The notes beneath the pieces are model-generated. The model ran no database searches. It was not told the origin of the DNA and was given only the letters and a program-made list of their open reading frames with translations. Position numbers and translations under genes: made by a program. Shown one piece after another: positions 50,166-59,036 of a stretch of 64,000 bases of DNA (positions are counted from its first letter, which is position 1; each line of letters starts with the position of its first letter). Where the stretch lies: positions 3,348,001 through 3,412,000 of the forward strand of contig OY969111.1 of the NCBI GenBank assembly GCA_963697975.1, read 5' to 3'. The DNA comes from QHXM01 sp963697975. GTDB taxonomy: Bacteria; Acidobacteriota; Blastocatellia; Pyrinomonadales; Pyrinomonadaceae.

Positions 50166-50239
50166 CGTAAATCGTAAATCGTGAATCGTGAATAGAAGGA
50201 CGCTCTTTCTATTCACGATTCACGATTTACGATTTACGA
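50166..50239. repeat. heptamer hairpin (CGTAAAT/CGTGAAT units)
   Basis: The left arm CGTAAATCGTAAATCGTGAA continues with TCGTGAATAG. The right arm (50209-50238) is the exact complement, so the order of variant units is mirrored. It sits between convergent genes, 5 bases from each. It uses the same units as 1667-1756. Confidence 0.9.
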
Positions 50240-50244
50240 GTTGT

Positions 50245-51234
50245 TTAGTTAATCGGAATCGTGACGGTCGTTGTTCCGGCCTTGCCTGCGGGAAAACGCT
50301 TCTGGCGCGCGATGCGTTGCGCCGTTCCATCACCGCCGGAAGTCTGTGTGACGCGACCGGCTTCATCGTAAGAGACCTGAACCGTCACCATCTTCGGCCC
50401 CGGTTTCGCTGCCTCCGGTTTCTTGGCGGCATCAATGCTGCCGGGCTGTCCTTCAGGCTGGTTGGCTAAAGCCTGCTTCGCTGCTGCTGCCTCAGCCATC
50501 TTTGCGCGGTCTCTGGCCTCACGCGCACGTTTTGCCGCGAGAGCATTGGCATCATTGATAGATGCTGCCGCTTCTGCGCCGTTCGGGTCAGCCACCGGTT
50601 GTTCCGGCTGTGATGCTGCGTCTGTATTGTCACTTGGGGCTGGTGCTTCCGGCGCGGGGGCGGCGGCTACGGGCTGAGCGGCAACCGCTGCTTTACCTTT
50701 GTACCAACCGGCGGGAATGCCAGCTACGGCGACCAGCGCGAGGACGGCTGCGGCTATCCCGGCGTAAACCATCTTGCTCTGTCCCTTGCTGGCCGCGCCG
50801 TCAACCATCAACGAGAGAGGCATCCCCGACTCGCTGTCAAACTCGACCGTCTCCGGGCTTTCGTTTGCGCCATCCGGGTCTTCCAGATAAGACACACCCT
50901 CTTCGGCAAACGGCGCTTTCGGCTTGATGCCTTCGTCCAGCCGTCGCAAGCCTTCGAGCGTCACCTGCGTCCAGGGTTGATGAATCGTGCGACGCGCAGG
51001 CTCAAACGCCGGGCTGAACTTAAACGAAGCGTTCGCTAAGGTCAGCGCGTAATAGATAGCTTCGACGCCGTTGAGCGAACCAATCTTGGCATCCACCAGA
51101 TCGCCCCGGTCAAAATAGAAGAAGCCGGGCGTCAATTCATACGCAACCTTCAGTCGTCCGGTCTTGCGTTGGTTGCAAAAAAACTCAATCAGTTCCGCCA
51201 GCGAAAGATCGCTCAGTTGTCCACTCAGTGCCAT
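50245..51234 (-). CDS. DUF4388 (PATAN-like) protein with membrane anchor
   Basis: The product has 329 residues. An N-terminal DUF4388 domain (about 1-100) has LSGQLSDLSLAELIEFFCNQ and KTGRLKVAYELTPGFFYFDRGDLVDAKIG. Such domains occur with response regulators and type IV pilus or GTPase modules. A membrane helix (about 159-180, MVYAGIAAAVLALVAVAGIP) and an Ala/Pro/Glu-rich spacer lead to a C-terminal domain like that of TonB-type proteins (VSYDEAGRVTQTSGG). AAGGA precedes the ATG. The link with a downstream-acting TonB-like protein is positional only. Confidence 0.8.
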   Translation of the reverse strand: MALSGQLSDLSLAELIEFFCNQRKTGRLKVAYELTPGFFYFDRGDLVDAKIGSLNGVEAIYYALTLANASFKFSPAFEPARRTIHQPWTQVTLEGLRRLDEGIKPKAPFAEEGVSYLEDPDGANESPETVEFDSESGMPLSLMVDGAASKGQSKMVYAGIAAAVLALVAVAGIPAGWYKGKAAVAAQPVAAAPAPEAPAPSDNTDAASQPEQPVADPNGAEAAASINDANALAAKRAREARDRAKMAEAAAAKQALANQPEGQPGSIDAAKKPEAAKPGPKMVTVQVSYDEAGRVTQTSGGDGTAQRIARQKRFPAGKAGTTTVTIPIN

Positions 51235-51316
51235 AGCTTATTCCTTTGTCCTTGGAGCAAAATTTTAAAATCTTAGTCAATTGCGTTCCGGCTCAACTGC
51301 ACGCGCTTGTCGAACG

Positions 51317-52465
51317 TTACTGCGCGAGCGCGAAGTTGTAATTAATCTCGCCGGAGATTTTCACGGGCTGGCCCGAAAGCAGCGTCGGGGAGAAACGCGC
51401 GCCCTGCGCAGCCTGCACCGCCGCCTGCTTGAGAAGCATATGGCCGCTCGTGGCTTTGGCCGCTATCACCTTACCCATCTCGTCAATGACTACTTCGACA
51501 ACCACGACGCCGGAAGCGCGTGCGCTTCTTGCTGCCGGGGGATAGACAGGCTTCGGTAAGCTGACGGCTTTGCCGTTAAGCACGCCGCCGGAGACGGGTT
51601 TCAAGAGAGGCTTCGGTACTCGCACCGCGACGGCTGCTGGCGGCGGTGGTTCATCGGCAACTTTAACTGCCGCGTTGCTGGCGACGTTGCCCGGCATACG
51701 AAGCGCGCTATCGGAGGGTGCGATGTTGGTTTTGACCAGCGACCCGCCGCTCGGCAAGGGAGCAACGGATTTGCTGGCGACGATGCCCGCCGGTTGAGAC
51801 GAGTTCGCTGCTGGCTTGCCAGCTTGATCGTTGGACGAATTTGGCTGCGCGGCTGCTGTTACAGCGCCCGACGGAGCAGGCTGAGCGGCGGCGGGCTGAT
51901 TCATCTTGGCAAGAGTCGCTTCGTCCAGATAGTAGCTAATCATGCGGTAGGTAACTTCCGTCGGCTCGTAGGAGAGCTTGCCGCCTTCGATTAACGCCAC
52001 AGAGGTCGTCATCTTCGTCCAGTTGCCGAAGTTGTCAAATTCGTAGGAATAGACCTCTTTGCTTAGGAGCGAGCCGTCCGTGTTGAGCAGCGTCATCTCG
52101 ACAATATTGCCCTTGTCGTCGTACTTGTAAACTTCCTTGCCCGTCAGGGCTGCGCCGGGAACTGGAAAGTAGGCGTTCTCGACCTTGACGCCCTTGATGT
52201 CGTAGGCGACCACTTCCATCACGGCGCGCTGTCCTTCGACTACCTTCCCGCCCTTGTTCGAGAGCTTGACCGTTTCGGTGCGAACGCGCCGCACAGGACC
52301 GACGAGACCATCGCGCTCTCTATCGGTCTCCATGTTCAAATAGGAAAGGAGCGAGAGATGAGAATTTCCGGTCTTACTTGAGAGATTAGCTATTGCTGAC
52401 GCAGGCAGGCCGAAAAACGCAACGAGAAGGGCAACCGGCAGGGTCAGGTTTATTCGTCTTTTCAT
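51317..52465 (-). CDS. exported TonB-family protein with RHS-like N-terminal domain
   Basis: The product has 382 residues. The signal peptide ends near ASAIANL. An N-terminal domain (about 50-175) reads TDRERDGLVGPVRRVRTETV, EVYKYDDKGNIVEMTLLNTD and YSYEFDNFGNWTKMT, resembling YD-type repeats. A long Pro/Ala/Ser linker follows (about 190-290). The C-terminal domain has YPPAARSARASGVVVVEVVI and GARFSPTLLSGQPVKI, a TonB C-terminal pattern. It may link the inner membrane or periplasm to outer-membrane receptors. Upstream is a long leader. Confidence 0.85.
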   Translation of the reverse strand: MKRRINLTLPVALLVAFFGLPASAIANLSSKTGNSHLSLLSYLNMETDRERDGLVGPVRRVRTETVKLSNKGGKVVEGQRAVMEVVAYDIKGVKVENAYFPVPGAALTGKEVYKYDDKGNIVEMTLLNTDGSLLSKEVYSYEFDNFGNWTKMTTSVALIEGGKLSYEPTEVTYRMISYYLDEATLAKMNQPAAAQPAPSGAVTAAAQPNSSNDQAGKPAANSSQPAGIVASKSVAPLPSGGSLVKTNIAPSDSALRMPGNVASNAAVKVADEPPPPAAVAVRVPKPLLKPVSGGVLNGKAVSLPKPVYPPAARSARASGVVVVEVVIDEMGKVIAAKATSGHMLLKQAAVQAAQGARFSPTLLSGQPVKISGEINYNFALAQ

Positions 52466-52816
52466 GGACTTAAACTCCTGAAGTCATATTTTGTGAGTGG
52501 CTTAAAGGAACGAGGGCAGGGGCGGTAAAGAACGTTTGCCGCCTCGGCTCTGGCTTGAAGATGGCCGAAAGGCCGAAAGTTTTTTCACCCGAAACCGGAT
52601 GCGAAAGTCAGCCCAAACGGGTAAGGCCAGAAGAAAGGGAGTGCTAAGTGTGGCCGCTTAGGGACTTTGCCAGATTGACGAGGCTGCAAACTTGACGCTG
52701 CCCTGAAACCTCCAGCAGGCAGCAAATACATATTATATTGATTAACAAAGTTTGTCTATAGGAAACATAGGCCAACAATAAACGGCTGAAAATTGGGCAA
52801 AGAGGTGGGATTTAAT
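52466..52816. other. leader and promoter region of the TonB-family gene
   Basis: No gene is seen in these 351 bases. On the minus strand there is a perfect TATAAT (52737-52732) in an AT-rich patch with a poor -35. If used, it gives a leader of about 260 bases. The leader has several GC-rich hairpins, for example CTTTCGGCCTTTCGGCCATC and GGCGG...CCGCC (about 52520-52545). No known riboswitch pattern could be matched by eye. Confidence 0.4.
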
Positions 52817-53848
52817 CTAACTGGCGAAGAGCGTCGCCGTGCGTCCCGCCGCCAGTAGCTCGCGCGTCGCTTCGTAGACTTCATCCGTCGTCATCTCAGA
52901 AATCCTCTGGCTGTAGATGACACGGTGACGTTCTTCGATGGGGATGAAACTGTTGGGCGTGGGGCGGTCAAGCAGGGCGACGACGGAAGTGCCGACGGCT
53001 GTGGCGATATGCATCGGGCCGGTGTCGTTGGAGACAAAGACGGAGAGCCGCGCGAGCGCAGAGGCAAGCTGCGGGATGGAGAGTTTGTCAAAGATGATGG
53101 TCGAGCGTGGGAAGATGGCTCGCATCTCTTTGACCATCTCGCGCTCTTCCGGCCCGGCGAAGAGAACTATTCGCACGCCGTCGTTGCGCACGAGACGTTC
53201 GGCCAATTCACTGAAGCGCGCGAGCGGCCAGCGACGACCGGGATGGCCTGCGCCGGGAAAAAGCCCGACGAGCGGCGCGTTCGTGTTGGCCTTCTCCTTC
53301 TTCAACATCTGCTCGATGTTCGCGTCATCCGCCGGAAGAGTCGGCAGGCGCGGAACGCGCGGCGCATCAAGAATGCCGAGCGGGATGAGCACATCAAGGT
53401 AACGATCAATCGCATGCTTCGTCGGGCGATTGTCTTCAATGGGCGGCTTCGGGTGAAAGTTGGCAAGGATGTCCAGTGAGCGACCCGGACGACGCGCGTA
53501 GAGTCTGTGGGGCGCACGCGAAAGAAAGCCGAGCAGGTTTGTCTCCGACAGGCTGTGGAGGTCAATGACGAAATCGAACTGTTCGCGTCGAACCTGTTTG
53601 ACGATTCGCCCGATGCGAAAGATAGCCAGCACCTTCGACCCGTCGCGCAAAGCGACGCGATCCACCACAATCGTCGCATTAGCATAACCCGAAAGATCGA
53701 CGATGGGCGCGCCCGGCTTGCCGACCGCGACAGTGATACGCGCTTGCGGAAACTTCTCACGGATGGCGCGCAGCGCAGGCAGACTCAAGACCACGTCTCC
53801 AAGCTGGCCGAAGTCTATGACGAGGATGTTGCGTGGATCGAAGCTCAC
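52817..53848 (-). CDS. family 9 glycosyltransferase (heptosyltransferase-like)
   Basis: The product has 343 residues. A GT-B N-domain starts with NILVIDFGQLGDVVLSLPAL. Further family motifs are GLFPGAGHPGRRWPLARFSE (sugar-nucleotide region), FAGPEER, and the C-terminal SNDTGPMHIATAVGT signature. It likely transfers heptose or a related sugar to an LPS core or to a glycolipid. It lies 33 bases downstream of gpmI in the same direction. Confidence 0.88.
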   Translation of the reverse strand: MSFDPRNILVIDFGQLGDVVLSLPALRAIREKFPQARITVAVGKPGAPIVDLSGYANATIVVDRVALRDGSKVLAIFRIGRIVKQVRREQFDFVIDLHSLSETNLLGFLSRAPHRLYARRPGRSLDILANFHPKPPIEDNRPTKHAIDRYLDVLIPLGILDAPRVPRLPTLPADDANIEQMLKKEKANTNAPLVGLFPGAGHPGRRWPLARFSELAERLVRNDGVRIVLFAGPEEREMVKEMRAIFPRSTIIFDKLSIPQLASALARLSVFVSNDTGPMHIATAVGTSVVALLDRPTPNSFIPIEERHRVIYSQRISEMTTDEVYEATRELLAAGRTATLFAS

Positions 53849-53881
53849 AAGAAATCAAAGAGAGTTATTAACTCAACCTAT

Positions 53882-55429
53882 TTATAGCTCACGTAAGTCG
53901 CGCCCTGTCATCTCCGCAGGCTTTTCCAATCCGAGTAAGCCGAGAATCGTCGGCGCGACATCTTCAAGCGCCGCGCCTTCGCGCAGCTTCAGCCCGACGG
54001 CAGTCTCGTCTATCAGGTGAAAGGGTACGGGATTGCTCGTATGCGCCGTGTGCGGCTGACCTGTCGTGAGGTCAATCATCTGTTCGCAGTTGCCGTGATC
54101 GGCTGTAATCAGCGTTTGCCCGCGCGCCCGGCGAATGCCTTTGGTAATCCACCCCAGACAGGTGTCAACGTACTGCACGGCCTCGATGGTCTTATCGAGT
54201 TTGCCCGTATGTCCAACCATATCGGGATTGGCAAAGTTGATGATGAAGACATCCGTTTCGCCTTCGTCAATCGCCCGTAAAACTCTGTCCGTGACTTTGA
54301 ACGCGGACATTTCAGGAGCGAGATCGTAGGTAGCAATCTTCTGTGAAGGAACAAGCAGGCGACGCTCGCACCTGTATTCTTTCTCCACGCCGCCATTAAA
54401 GAAGTAGGTGACGTGAGCGTACTTTTCAGTCTCGGCGAGACGGAGATTTCGCACGCCGACATTCCCAAAGACTTCAGCCAGCACGTTGTGATGCTCCTGC
54501 GGGCCGAAGGCGACGGGGAGCTGGAACGTTTCGTCGTACCGTGTGAAGCAAGCGAATTCAACTGTCGGGCGCTGCGGCGTGGGAAAGCCGCCGAAGCCGG
54601 GTTCGGTTAAGGCACGTGTAATCTGGCGCGCACGGTCGGGTCGGAAGTTGAAGAAGATGACCGAATCTTCGTCTTCGATAACTGCGACCGGCTCGCCCGT
54701 TTCGCGCTCGACGACGATTGGCTCGATGAATTCGTCCGTCACGCCCCGCTCGTATGAGCGCTTAATCGCTTCGACCGGATCAATCACACGCTCGCCTTCA
54801 GCTTTGACGAGCAGATTGTAGGCGCGCTTGGTTCTCTCCCAACGCTTGTCCCTGTCCATCGCGTAGTAGCGACCGACTACGCTTGCAATGCGCCCGCAGC
54901 CCGTTTCGCTGCACTTAACCTGCAAGGCTTCGACGTAGCCGTAAGCCGACGCGGGCGGCGTGTCGCGCCCATCAAGGAAGCAGTGGACGTAGACGCGTTG
55001 GAGGCCGCGCTCTTTCGCCATCCTGAGAAGCGCGTAGAGATGCTCCTGTGAAGAGTGAACCTGCCCGTCGGAGACGAGTCCCATCAGGTGAAGCGATTTG
55101 CCGCGCGACTTGGCAGTGTCCATCGCCTTCACCAGCACTTCGTTCCTGAAGAACTCGCCTGTCTCGATGTCGTGGTCTATGCGTGACAAGTCCATACGCA
55201 CCACACGACCCGAACCCATGTTCAAGTGTCCGACTTCGGAATTGCCCATGATGCCAGCAGGCAAGCCGACGCGCGTGCCTGACGCTTCGAGCAGCGTGCG
55301 CGGGTACTTCTCCAAAAGCTCGTCGTAGAAAGGTGTCGCGGCCAGCGCGATAGCATTGCCTTCACTCTCCGGCGTGTAGCCCCAGCCGTCAATGATGATG
55401 AGCGCGAGCGGCCCTTTTTTACTGGTCAA
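53882..55429 (-). CDS. gpmI: 2,3-bisphosphoglycerate-independent phosphoglycerate mutase
   Basis: The 515-residue enzyme converts 3- and 2-phosphoglycerate. The N-terminal IIDGWGYTPESEGNAIALA has the first Asp metal ligand. MGNSEVGHLNMGSGRV carries the nucleophilic Ser. Later, NFANPDMVGHTGKLD and TADHGNCEQM give the remaining metal ligands (Asp, His). Length is typical. It is upstream of a GT9 gene and near eno, forming a lower-glycolysis cluster. Confidence 0.95.
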   Translation of the reverse strand: MTSKKGPLALIIIDGWGYTPESEGNAIALAATPFYDELLEKYPRTLLEASGTRVGLPAGIMGNSEVGHLNMGSGRVVRMDLSRIDHDIETGEFFRNEVLVKAMDTAKSRGKSLHLMGLVSDGQVHSSQEHLYALLRMAKERGLQRVYVHCFLDGRDTPPASAYGYVEALQVKCSETGCGRIASVVGRYYAMDRDKRWERTKRAYNLLVKAEGERVIDPVEAIKRSYERGVTDEFIEPIVVERETGEPVAVIEDEDSVIFFNFRPDRARQITRALTEPGFGGFPTPQRPTVEFACFTRYDETFQLPVAFGPQEHHNVLAEVFGNVGVRNLRLAETEKYAHVTYFFNGGVEKEYRCERRLLVPSQKIATYDLAPEMSAFKVTDRVLRAIDEGETDVFIINFANPDMVGHTGKLDKTIEAVQYVDTCLGWITKGIRRARGQTLITADHGNCEQMIDLTTGQPHTAHTSNPVPFHLIDETAVGLKLREGAALEDVAPTILGLLGLEKPAEMTGRDLREL

Positions 55430-55496
55430 AACTCATCTCCCTTTTGAATCTTCCGGTTTCAAAATCTGAATCGTTCCTGACACTCTCGCGTCTGCT

Positions 55497-55724
55497 TTAA
55501 GAGGTTGGCTGGTAACGCGTCTTGCAGTTAGGACACTCCACCAGTTGAGTAACGCCGCTGACCGGAATCACCGGGATGAAAAAGAAGATGGTGACGAAAC
55601 GCATCCCCTTTTTCATAATAAAGTTTGTGTACGCGCCGCAGTTGCCGCACTGAATCGGCTGGACGGTGCGTTCCCGTCCCCATGTGAAATAATCCGTTCC
55701 GATGATGATGAAGGCCAAGCTCAT
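55497..55724 (-). CDS. zinc-ribbon domain protein
   Basis: The product has 75 residues. CGNCGAYTNF and CPNCKTRYQP contribute the four zinc-binding Cys. Between them is a hydrophobic stretch (FVTIFFFIPVIPVSG) that may contact or cross the membrane. It is probably a zinc-ribbon family 15 type. It lies between eno and gpmI on the same strand (26 bases after eno's stop) and may be co-transcribed. Confidence 0.75.
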   Translation of the reverse strand: MSLAFIIIGTDYFTWGRERTVQPIQCGNCGAYTNFIMKKGMRFVTIFFFIPVIPVSGVTQLVECPNCKTRYQPTS

Positions 55725-55750
55725 TTAGACCCCTCCACGCACGCGTTTAC

Positions 55751-57097
55751 TCATTGCTTCGCCGCACGCGCTTTCTTCCTCTGATTTCCTTTGGCCTGCT
55801 TTGGCGCGCTCTGCTCAAGCTGATAAAAGGCGCTGCGACCGGGATAGCGTGCCGTGCCGAGCAAATCTTCTTCGATGCGTAGAAGCTGGTTGTATTTCGC
55901 TATGCGGTCGGTGCGTGAGGCCGAGCCGGTTTTAATCTGCCCGGCGTTGGTGGCAACCGCTAGGTCTGCGATGAAAGAGTCTTCGGTTTCGCCGGAGCGG
56001 TGCGAGATGATGGCCGTGCGCCCGTGCGTCCTGGCCAACTCGATGCAGTCGAGCGTTTCCGTGAGCGTGCCGATTTGATTGACTTTAATCAGAATGGAAT
56101 TAGCCACGCCGCGCTCGATGCCTTTACGCAGAAAGGCGGTGTTGGTGACGAAGAGATCGTCGCCGACGAGTTGGACGGTGCGTCCCATCTCGTCGGTCAT
56201 GGTCTTCCATCCGTCCCAGTCATTCTCGGCCATGCCGTCTTCGATGGAAATAATCGGATATTGCTTCGTCCAGCTTTTCCAGTAAGCGACCATCTCATCG
56301 CTTGAGAGTTTGCGCTTGTCGGATTTTTTGAAGACGTAAGACTTGCCGTCGTAAAACTCGCTCGCTGCCGGATCAAGCGCGAGCAGCACGTCGTCCCCTG
56401 CGTTGTAACCCGCCTGCGAGATGGCTTCGAGAATCGTCTCGACGGCCTCATCGTTTGATTTCAGATTGGGAGCGAATCCACCTTCATCGCCGACGCTCGT
56501 CACGTAGCCTTTCTTCTTCAAGACGGCTTTCAAAGCGTGAAAAATCTCCACCCCCATTCGCAAGCCTTCATGAAATTCGGTAGCGCCGACGGGCACGACC
56601 ATGAACTCCTGAAAATCCACGTTGTTGTCGGCGTGCGCGCCACCGTTCAGGATGTTCATCAAGGGAACGGGAAGCGTGCGCGCCCCGACCCCACCGAGAT
56701 ACCTGTAAAGCGGAATCTCTAAATACGTGGCAGCGGCGCGCGCATTAGCGAGCGAGACGGCGAGCAGAGCATTTGCGCCGAGCTTCGATTTTGTCGCCGT
56801 GCCGTCAAGCGCAATCAGTGCCTCGTCAACTTCCACCTGATCGAGCGCGTCCATGCCTTCAAGCTCGCTCGCTACAAGTTCGTTGATGTTGTTGACGGCT
56901 TTCAAGACGCCTTTGCCGCCGTAGCGTTTCTTATCGTTGTCGCGCAACTCGACGGCCTCATGCTCGCCCGTTGATGCGCCACTCGGGACAGCCGCCCGCC
57001 CCGTCTCGCCGCCGATGAGTGTCACTTCCGCTTCGACGGTCGGATTGCCGCGCGAATCCAGAATCTCGCGCGCGGTTATCTGCTCAATCAAGCTCAT
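55751..57097 (-). CDS. eno: enolase
   Basis: The product has 448 residues from ATG 57097; an in-frame TTG at 57103 has better spacing to AGGAG and cannot be excluded. Motifs include ITAREILDSRGNPTVEAEV at the N-terminus, GGAHADNNVDFQEFMVVP, SVGDEGGFAPN, the catalytic Lys region VNQIGTLTETL, and ISHRSGETEDSFIADLAV. The C-terminus has a short basic tail (KQAKGNQRKKARAAKQ) beyond the usual end. It converts 2-phosphoglycerate to PEP. Confidence 0.96.
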   Translation of the reverse strand: MSLIEQITAREILDSRGNPTVEAEVTLIGGETGRAAVPSGASTGEHEAVELRDNDKKRYGGKGVLKAVNNINELVASELEGMDALDQVEVDEALIALDGTATKSKLGANALLAVSLANARAAATYLEIPLYRYLGGVGARTLPVPLMNILNGGAHADNNVDFQEFMVVPVGATEFHEGLRMGVEIFHALKAVLKKKGYVTSVGDEGGFAPNLKSNDEAVETILEAISQAGYNAGDDVLLALDPAASEFYDGKSYVFKKSDKRKLSSDEMVAYWKSWTKQYPIISIEDGMAENDWDGWKTMTDEMGRTVQLVGDDLFVTNTAFLRKGIERGVANSILIKVNQIGTLTETLDCIELARTHGRTAIISHRSGETEDSFIADLAVATNAGQIKTGSASRTDRIAKYNQLLRIEEDLLGTARYPGRSAFYQLEQSAPKQAKGNQRKKARAAKQ

Positions 57098-57208
57098 GGC
57101 CAAAGGTTTCTCCTGTCTCGCAATCGTCTGAAAAAGTGTCTTGCAGCAACTTTACCATCTGTCAGGCTGCGAGGCGAAGCGAAGAGGTTTGAAGAAGCTG
57201 TCGGAAAA

Positions 57209-57408
57209 GTCCCGTCAGGGACGACGTGAAAATAGCCCGGCAATTTATCGCCGGGAAACAATGCGGTGAAAATGATTGAGTCCCGTAGGGACGGCTGAAT
57301 AAAGGATTGCTTCCATTCAGTCGTCCCGACGGGACTCAGATTTTATTCTCCAACTTTATCCCCAGCGATAACTCGCTGGGCTATTATCAACTGTCCCTCA
57401 CGGGACAG
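57209..57408. repeat. large nested palindrome (GTCCCGTCAGGGAC / AATAGCC type)
   Basis: The outer layer has GTCCCGTCAGGGAC (57209-57222) and CTGTCCCTCACGGGACAG (57391-57408). The next layer is AATAGCCCGGC...GCCGGG mirrored by CCCAGCG...CGCTGGGCTATT. The inner layer is GAGTCCCGTAGGGACGGCTG mirrored by CAGTCGTCCCGACGGGACTC. The layout equals that of 10551-10748, including the AATAGCC motif, although most of the other sequence differs. It fills the gap between the CNNM and eno genes. Confidence 0.87.
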
Positions 57409-57426
57409 AGTTTCAAGTTTTCTCTC

Positions 57427-58845
57427 TTAGCTAGCCTCGCCCTTTGCTTTTGCTTCTTCTGTTCCAGCCTCTGCCCTTGCTTCCTCTGTCTTTTCGAGGC
57501 GGACGCGCACCACGCGACGGCGTTCAACGCTCTCGACGTGGAAAAGGAGACCGTCGTGCTTGACTGTCTCACCGGGCTGGAGCACATGTCCGGCTTCGGT
57601 CATCAGGAATCCGCCGACAGTGTTGTAGGCTTCCGATTCAGGAAGCGAGAGTTTCAGACGGCGATTGAGGTCACGCACGACCAGTCCGCCGTCGAGCATG
57701 TATGTCCCGTCCTTCTCTTCTTTGATCTGCTCGTTGACTTCTTCGTCGTGCTCATCCGAGATTTCACCGACGATCTCTTCGAGCAGGTCTTCGAGCGTGA
57801 TGATGCCTTCCACCCCTCCGTGCTCGTCAATCACGAAGCCGAAATGGGATTTGGCCTTCTGCATCTGCTTCAAGACATCTTCGAGCCGTGCGGTGTCCAC
57901 GACGTAAAGCGGCGACTGCAAGACCTGTTCAAGACGAAAGCTCTGAGGTCGCAGCAAGTACGGCATCACGTCCTTGCTGTGGATGAAGCCGATCATGTCG
58001 TCGAGCGATTCACGATAAACGGGCAGGCGTGAGTAGCCGTGCTTGCTGAAAGCTTTTGCTATCTCTTCGAGCGAGCAATCGCTTGAAATGGCCGCCATCG
58101 CCGTGCGCGGAATCATCGCCTCGCGCACCAAAGTGTCGGAGAACTCGAAGACACGATGAATCATGCGCTGCTCGGCGGCGCGCAGGAGTCCGCTCTCTCG
58201 CGATTTATCTATCAACTGCCGCAACTCTGTCTCCGTGTAAGTGGAGGCATGATCGGTCGTGGCATGAATGCCGAAGGGGCGAACTACTCGCGCGCTTGCC
58301 CAGTCGAGCGAGCGGATCGGCCAGTGAAATAGCCAGTAGAATTTTTCCATCGGCCAGGCGGTCGCCAGCGCGACTTTTTCAGCCCGCGCAAGGCCGAATA
58401 GCTTGGGCGCTTGCTCGCCAATCACGATGTGCAGGGAGGTAATCAAGGTGAAGGCGATGCCGAAAGAGATACCGTGACGCCACGCATCCGAGAGATTACC
58501 GAGCGGGCCTTCGAGCAGTTGCGCGATGGCCGGTTCGCCGAGCCAGCCCAAACCGAGCGAGGCCAATGTGATTCCAAGCTGGGAAGCGGAAAGATACGCG
58601 TTGAGATTATTGAGCAGTCCGATCAGTCGTTTCGCGCTCTTGTTGCCACTCGCCGCCAGCGATTCGATCCGTGAGCGGCGCACGCCAACGAGCGCAAACT
58701 CCGCTGCCACGAAGAACCCGTTGGCGATCACCAGCACCAGCACGGCGGAAAGCTTGATAATCGTTCCGGTCATCGAGGCAGGCGCGTGCGGCACAGTGGC
58801 GTCGTCAAGAATGAGCGTTAGCAGGTAACTTGGAGGTTCATCCAT
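57427..58845 (-). CDS. CNNM/CorC-type transporter-associated protein (DUF21, CBS pair)
   Basis: The product has 472 residues. A DUF21 membrane domain with about four helices (about 25-190: VIANGFFVAAEFALVGVRRSR, YLSASQLGITLASLGLGWLG, HIVIGEQAPKLFGL) is followed by a CBS pair (REAMIPRTAM, YSRLPVYRESLDDMIGFIHS, VDTARLEDVLKQM) and the CorC/HlyC domain at the end (DGTYMLDGGLVVRDLNRRLK). Likely a magnesium or cobalt efflux protein. The first 24 residues before the first helix vary and may include a wrong start. Confidence 0.9.
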   Translation of the reverse strand: MDEPPSYLLTLILDDATVPHAPASMTGTIIKLSAVLVLVIANGFFVAAEFALVGVRRSRIESLAASGNKSAKRLIGLLNNLNAYLSASQLGITLASLGLGWLGEPAIAQLLEGPLGNLSDAWRHGISFGIAFTLITSLHIVIGEQAPKLFGLARAEKVALATAWPMEKFYWLFHWPIRSLDWASARVVRPFGIHATTDHASTYTETELRQLIDKSRESGLLRAAEQRMIHRVFEFSDTLVREAMIPRTAMAAISSDCSLEEIAKAFSKHGYSRLPVYRESLDDMIGFIHSKDVMPYLLRPQSFRLEQVLQSPLYVVDTARLEDVLKQMQKAKSHFGFVIDEHGGVEGIITLEDLLEEIVGEISDEHDEEVNEQIKEEKDGTYMLDGGLVVRDLNRRLKLSLPESEAYNTVGGFLMTEAGHVLQPGETVKHDGLLFHVESVERRRVVRVRLEKTEEARAEAGTEEAKAKGEAS

Positions 58846-59036
58846 CTTGGTTCAACGGTGGGGGGGTTATCAGCGTATGATTTTCACTGGTTTTAGACGC
58901 GAGGAATTATAGCACGCCGGAAGGCGGACACAGCAAGACGTGTAGCCCGAAGCGAGAAGCGATGAAAACCCCTGTGGCGGGAAATCGTTCTGGCGACTGA
59001 GGGCCTCGAAGGCCACGTTTATTGAGTTGTCCCTTG

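Noticed and set aside
1667..50239. Heptamer hairpins as CRISPR arrays or transposon ends
   Set aside because: The units are 7-9 bases without unique spacers of constant length, and no cas or transposase gene is present. They do not fit CRISPR or a simple inverted-repeat transposon.
52466..52816. Cyclic di-GMP or other known riboswitch in the leader of the TonB-family gene
   Set aside because: Some segments recall fragments of GEMM-type riboswitches, but the core sequence blocks are not in the right order or spacing.
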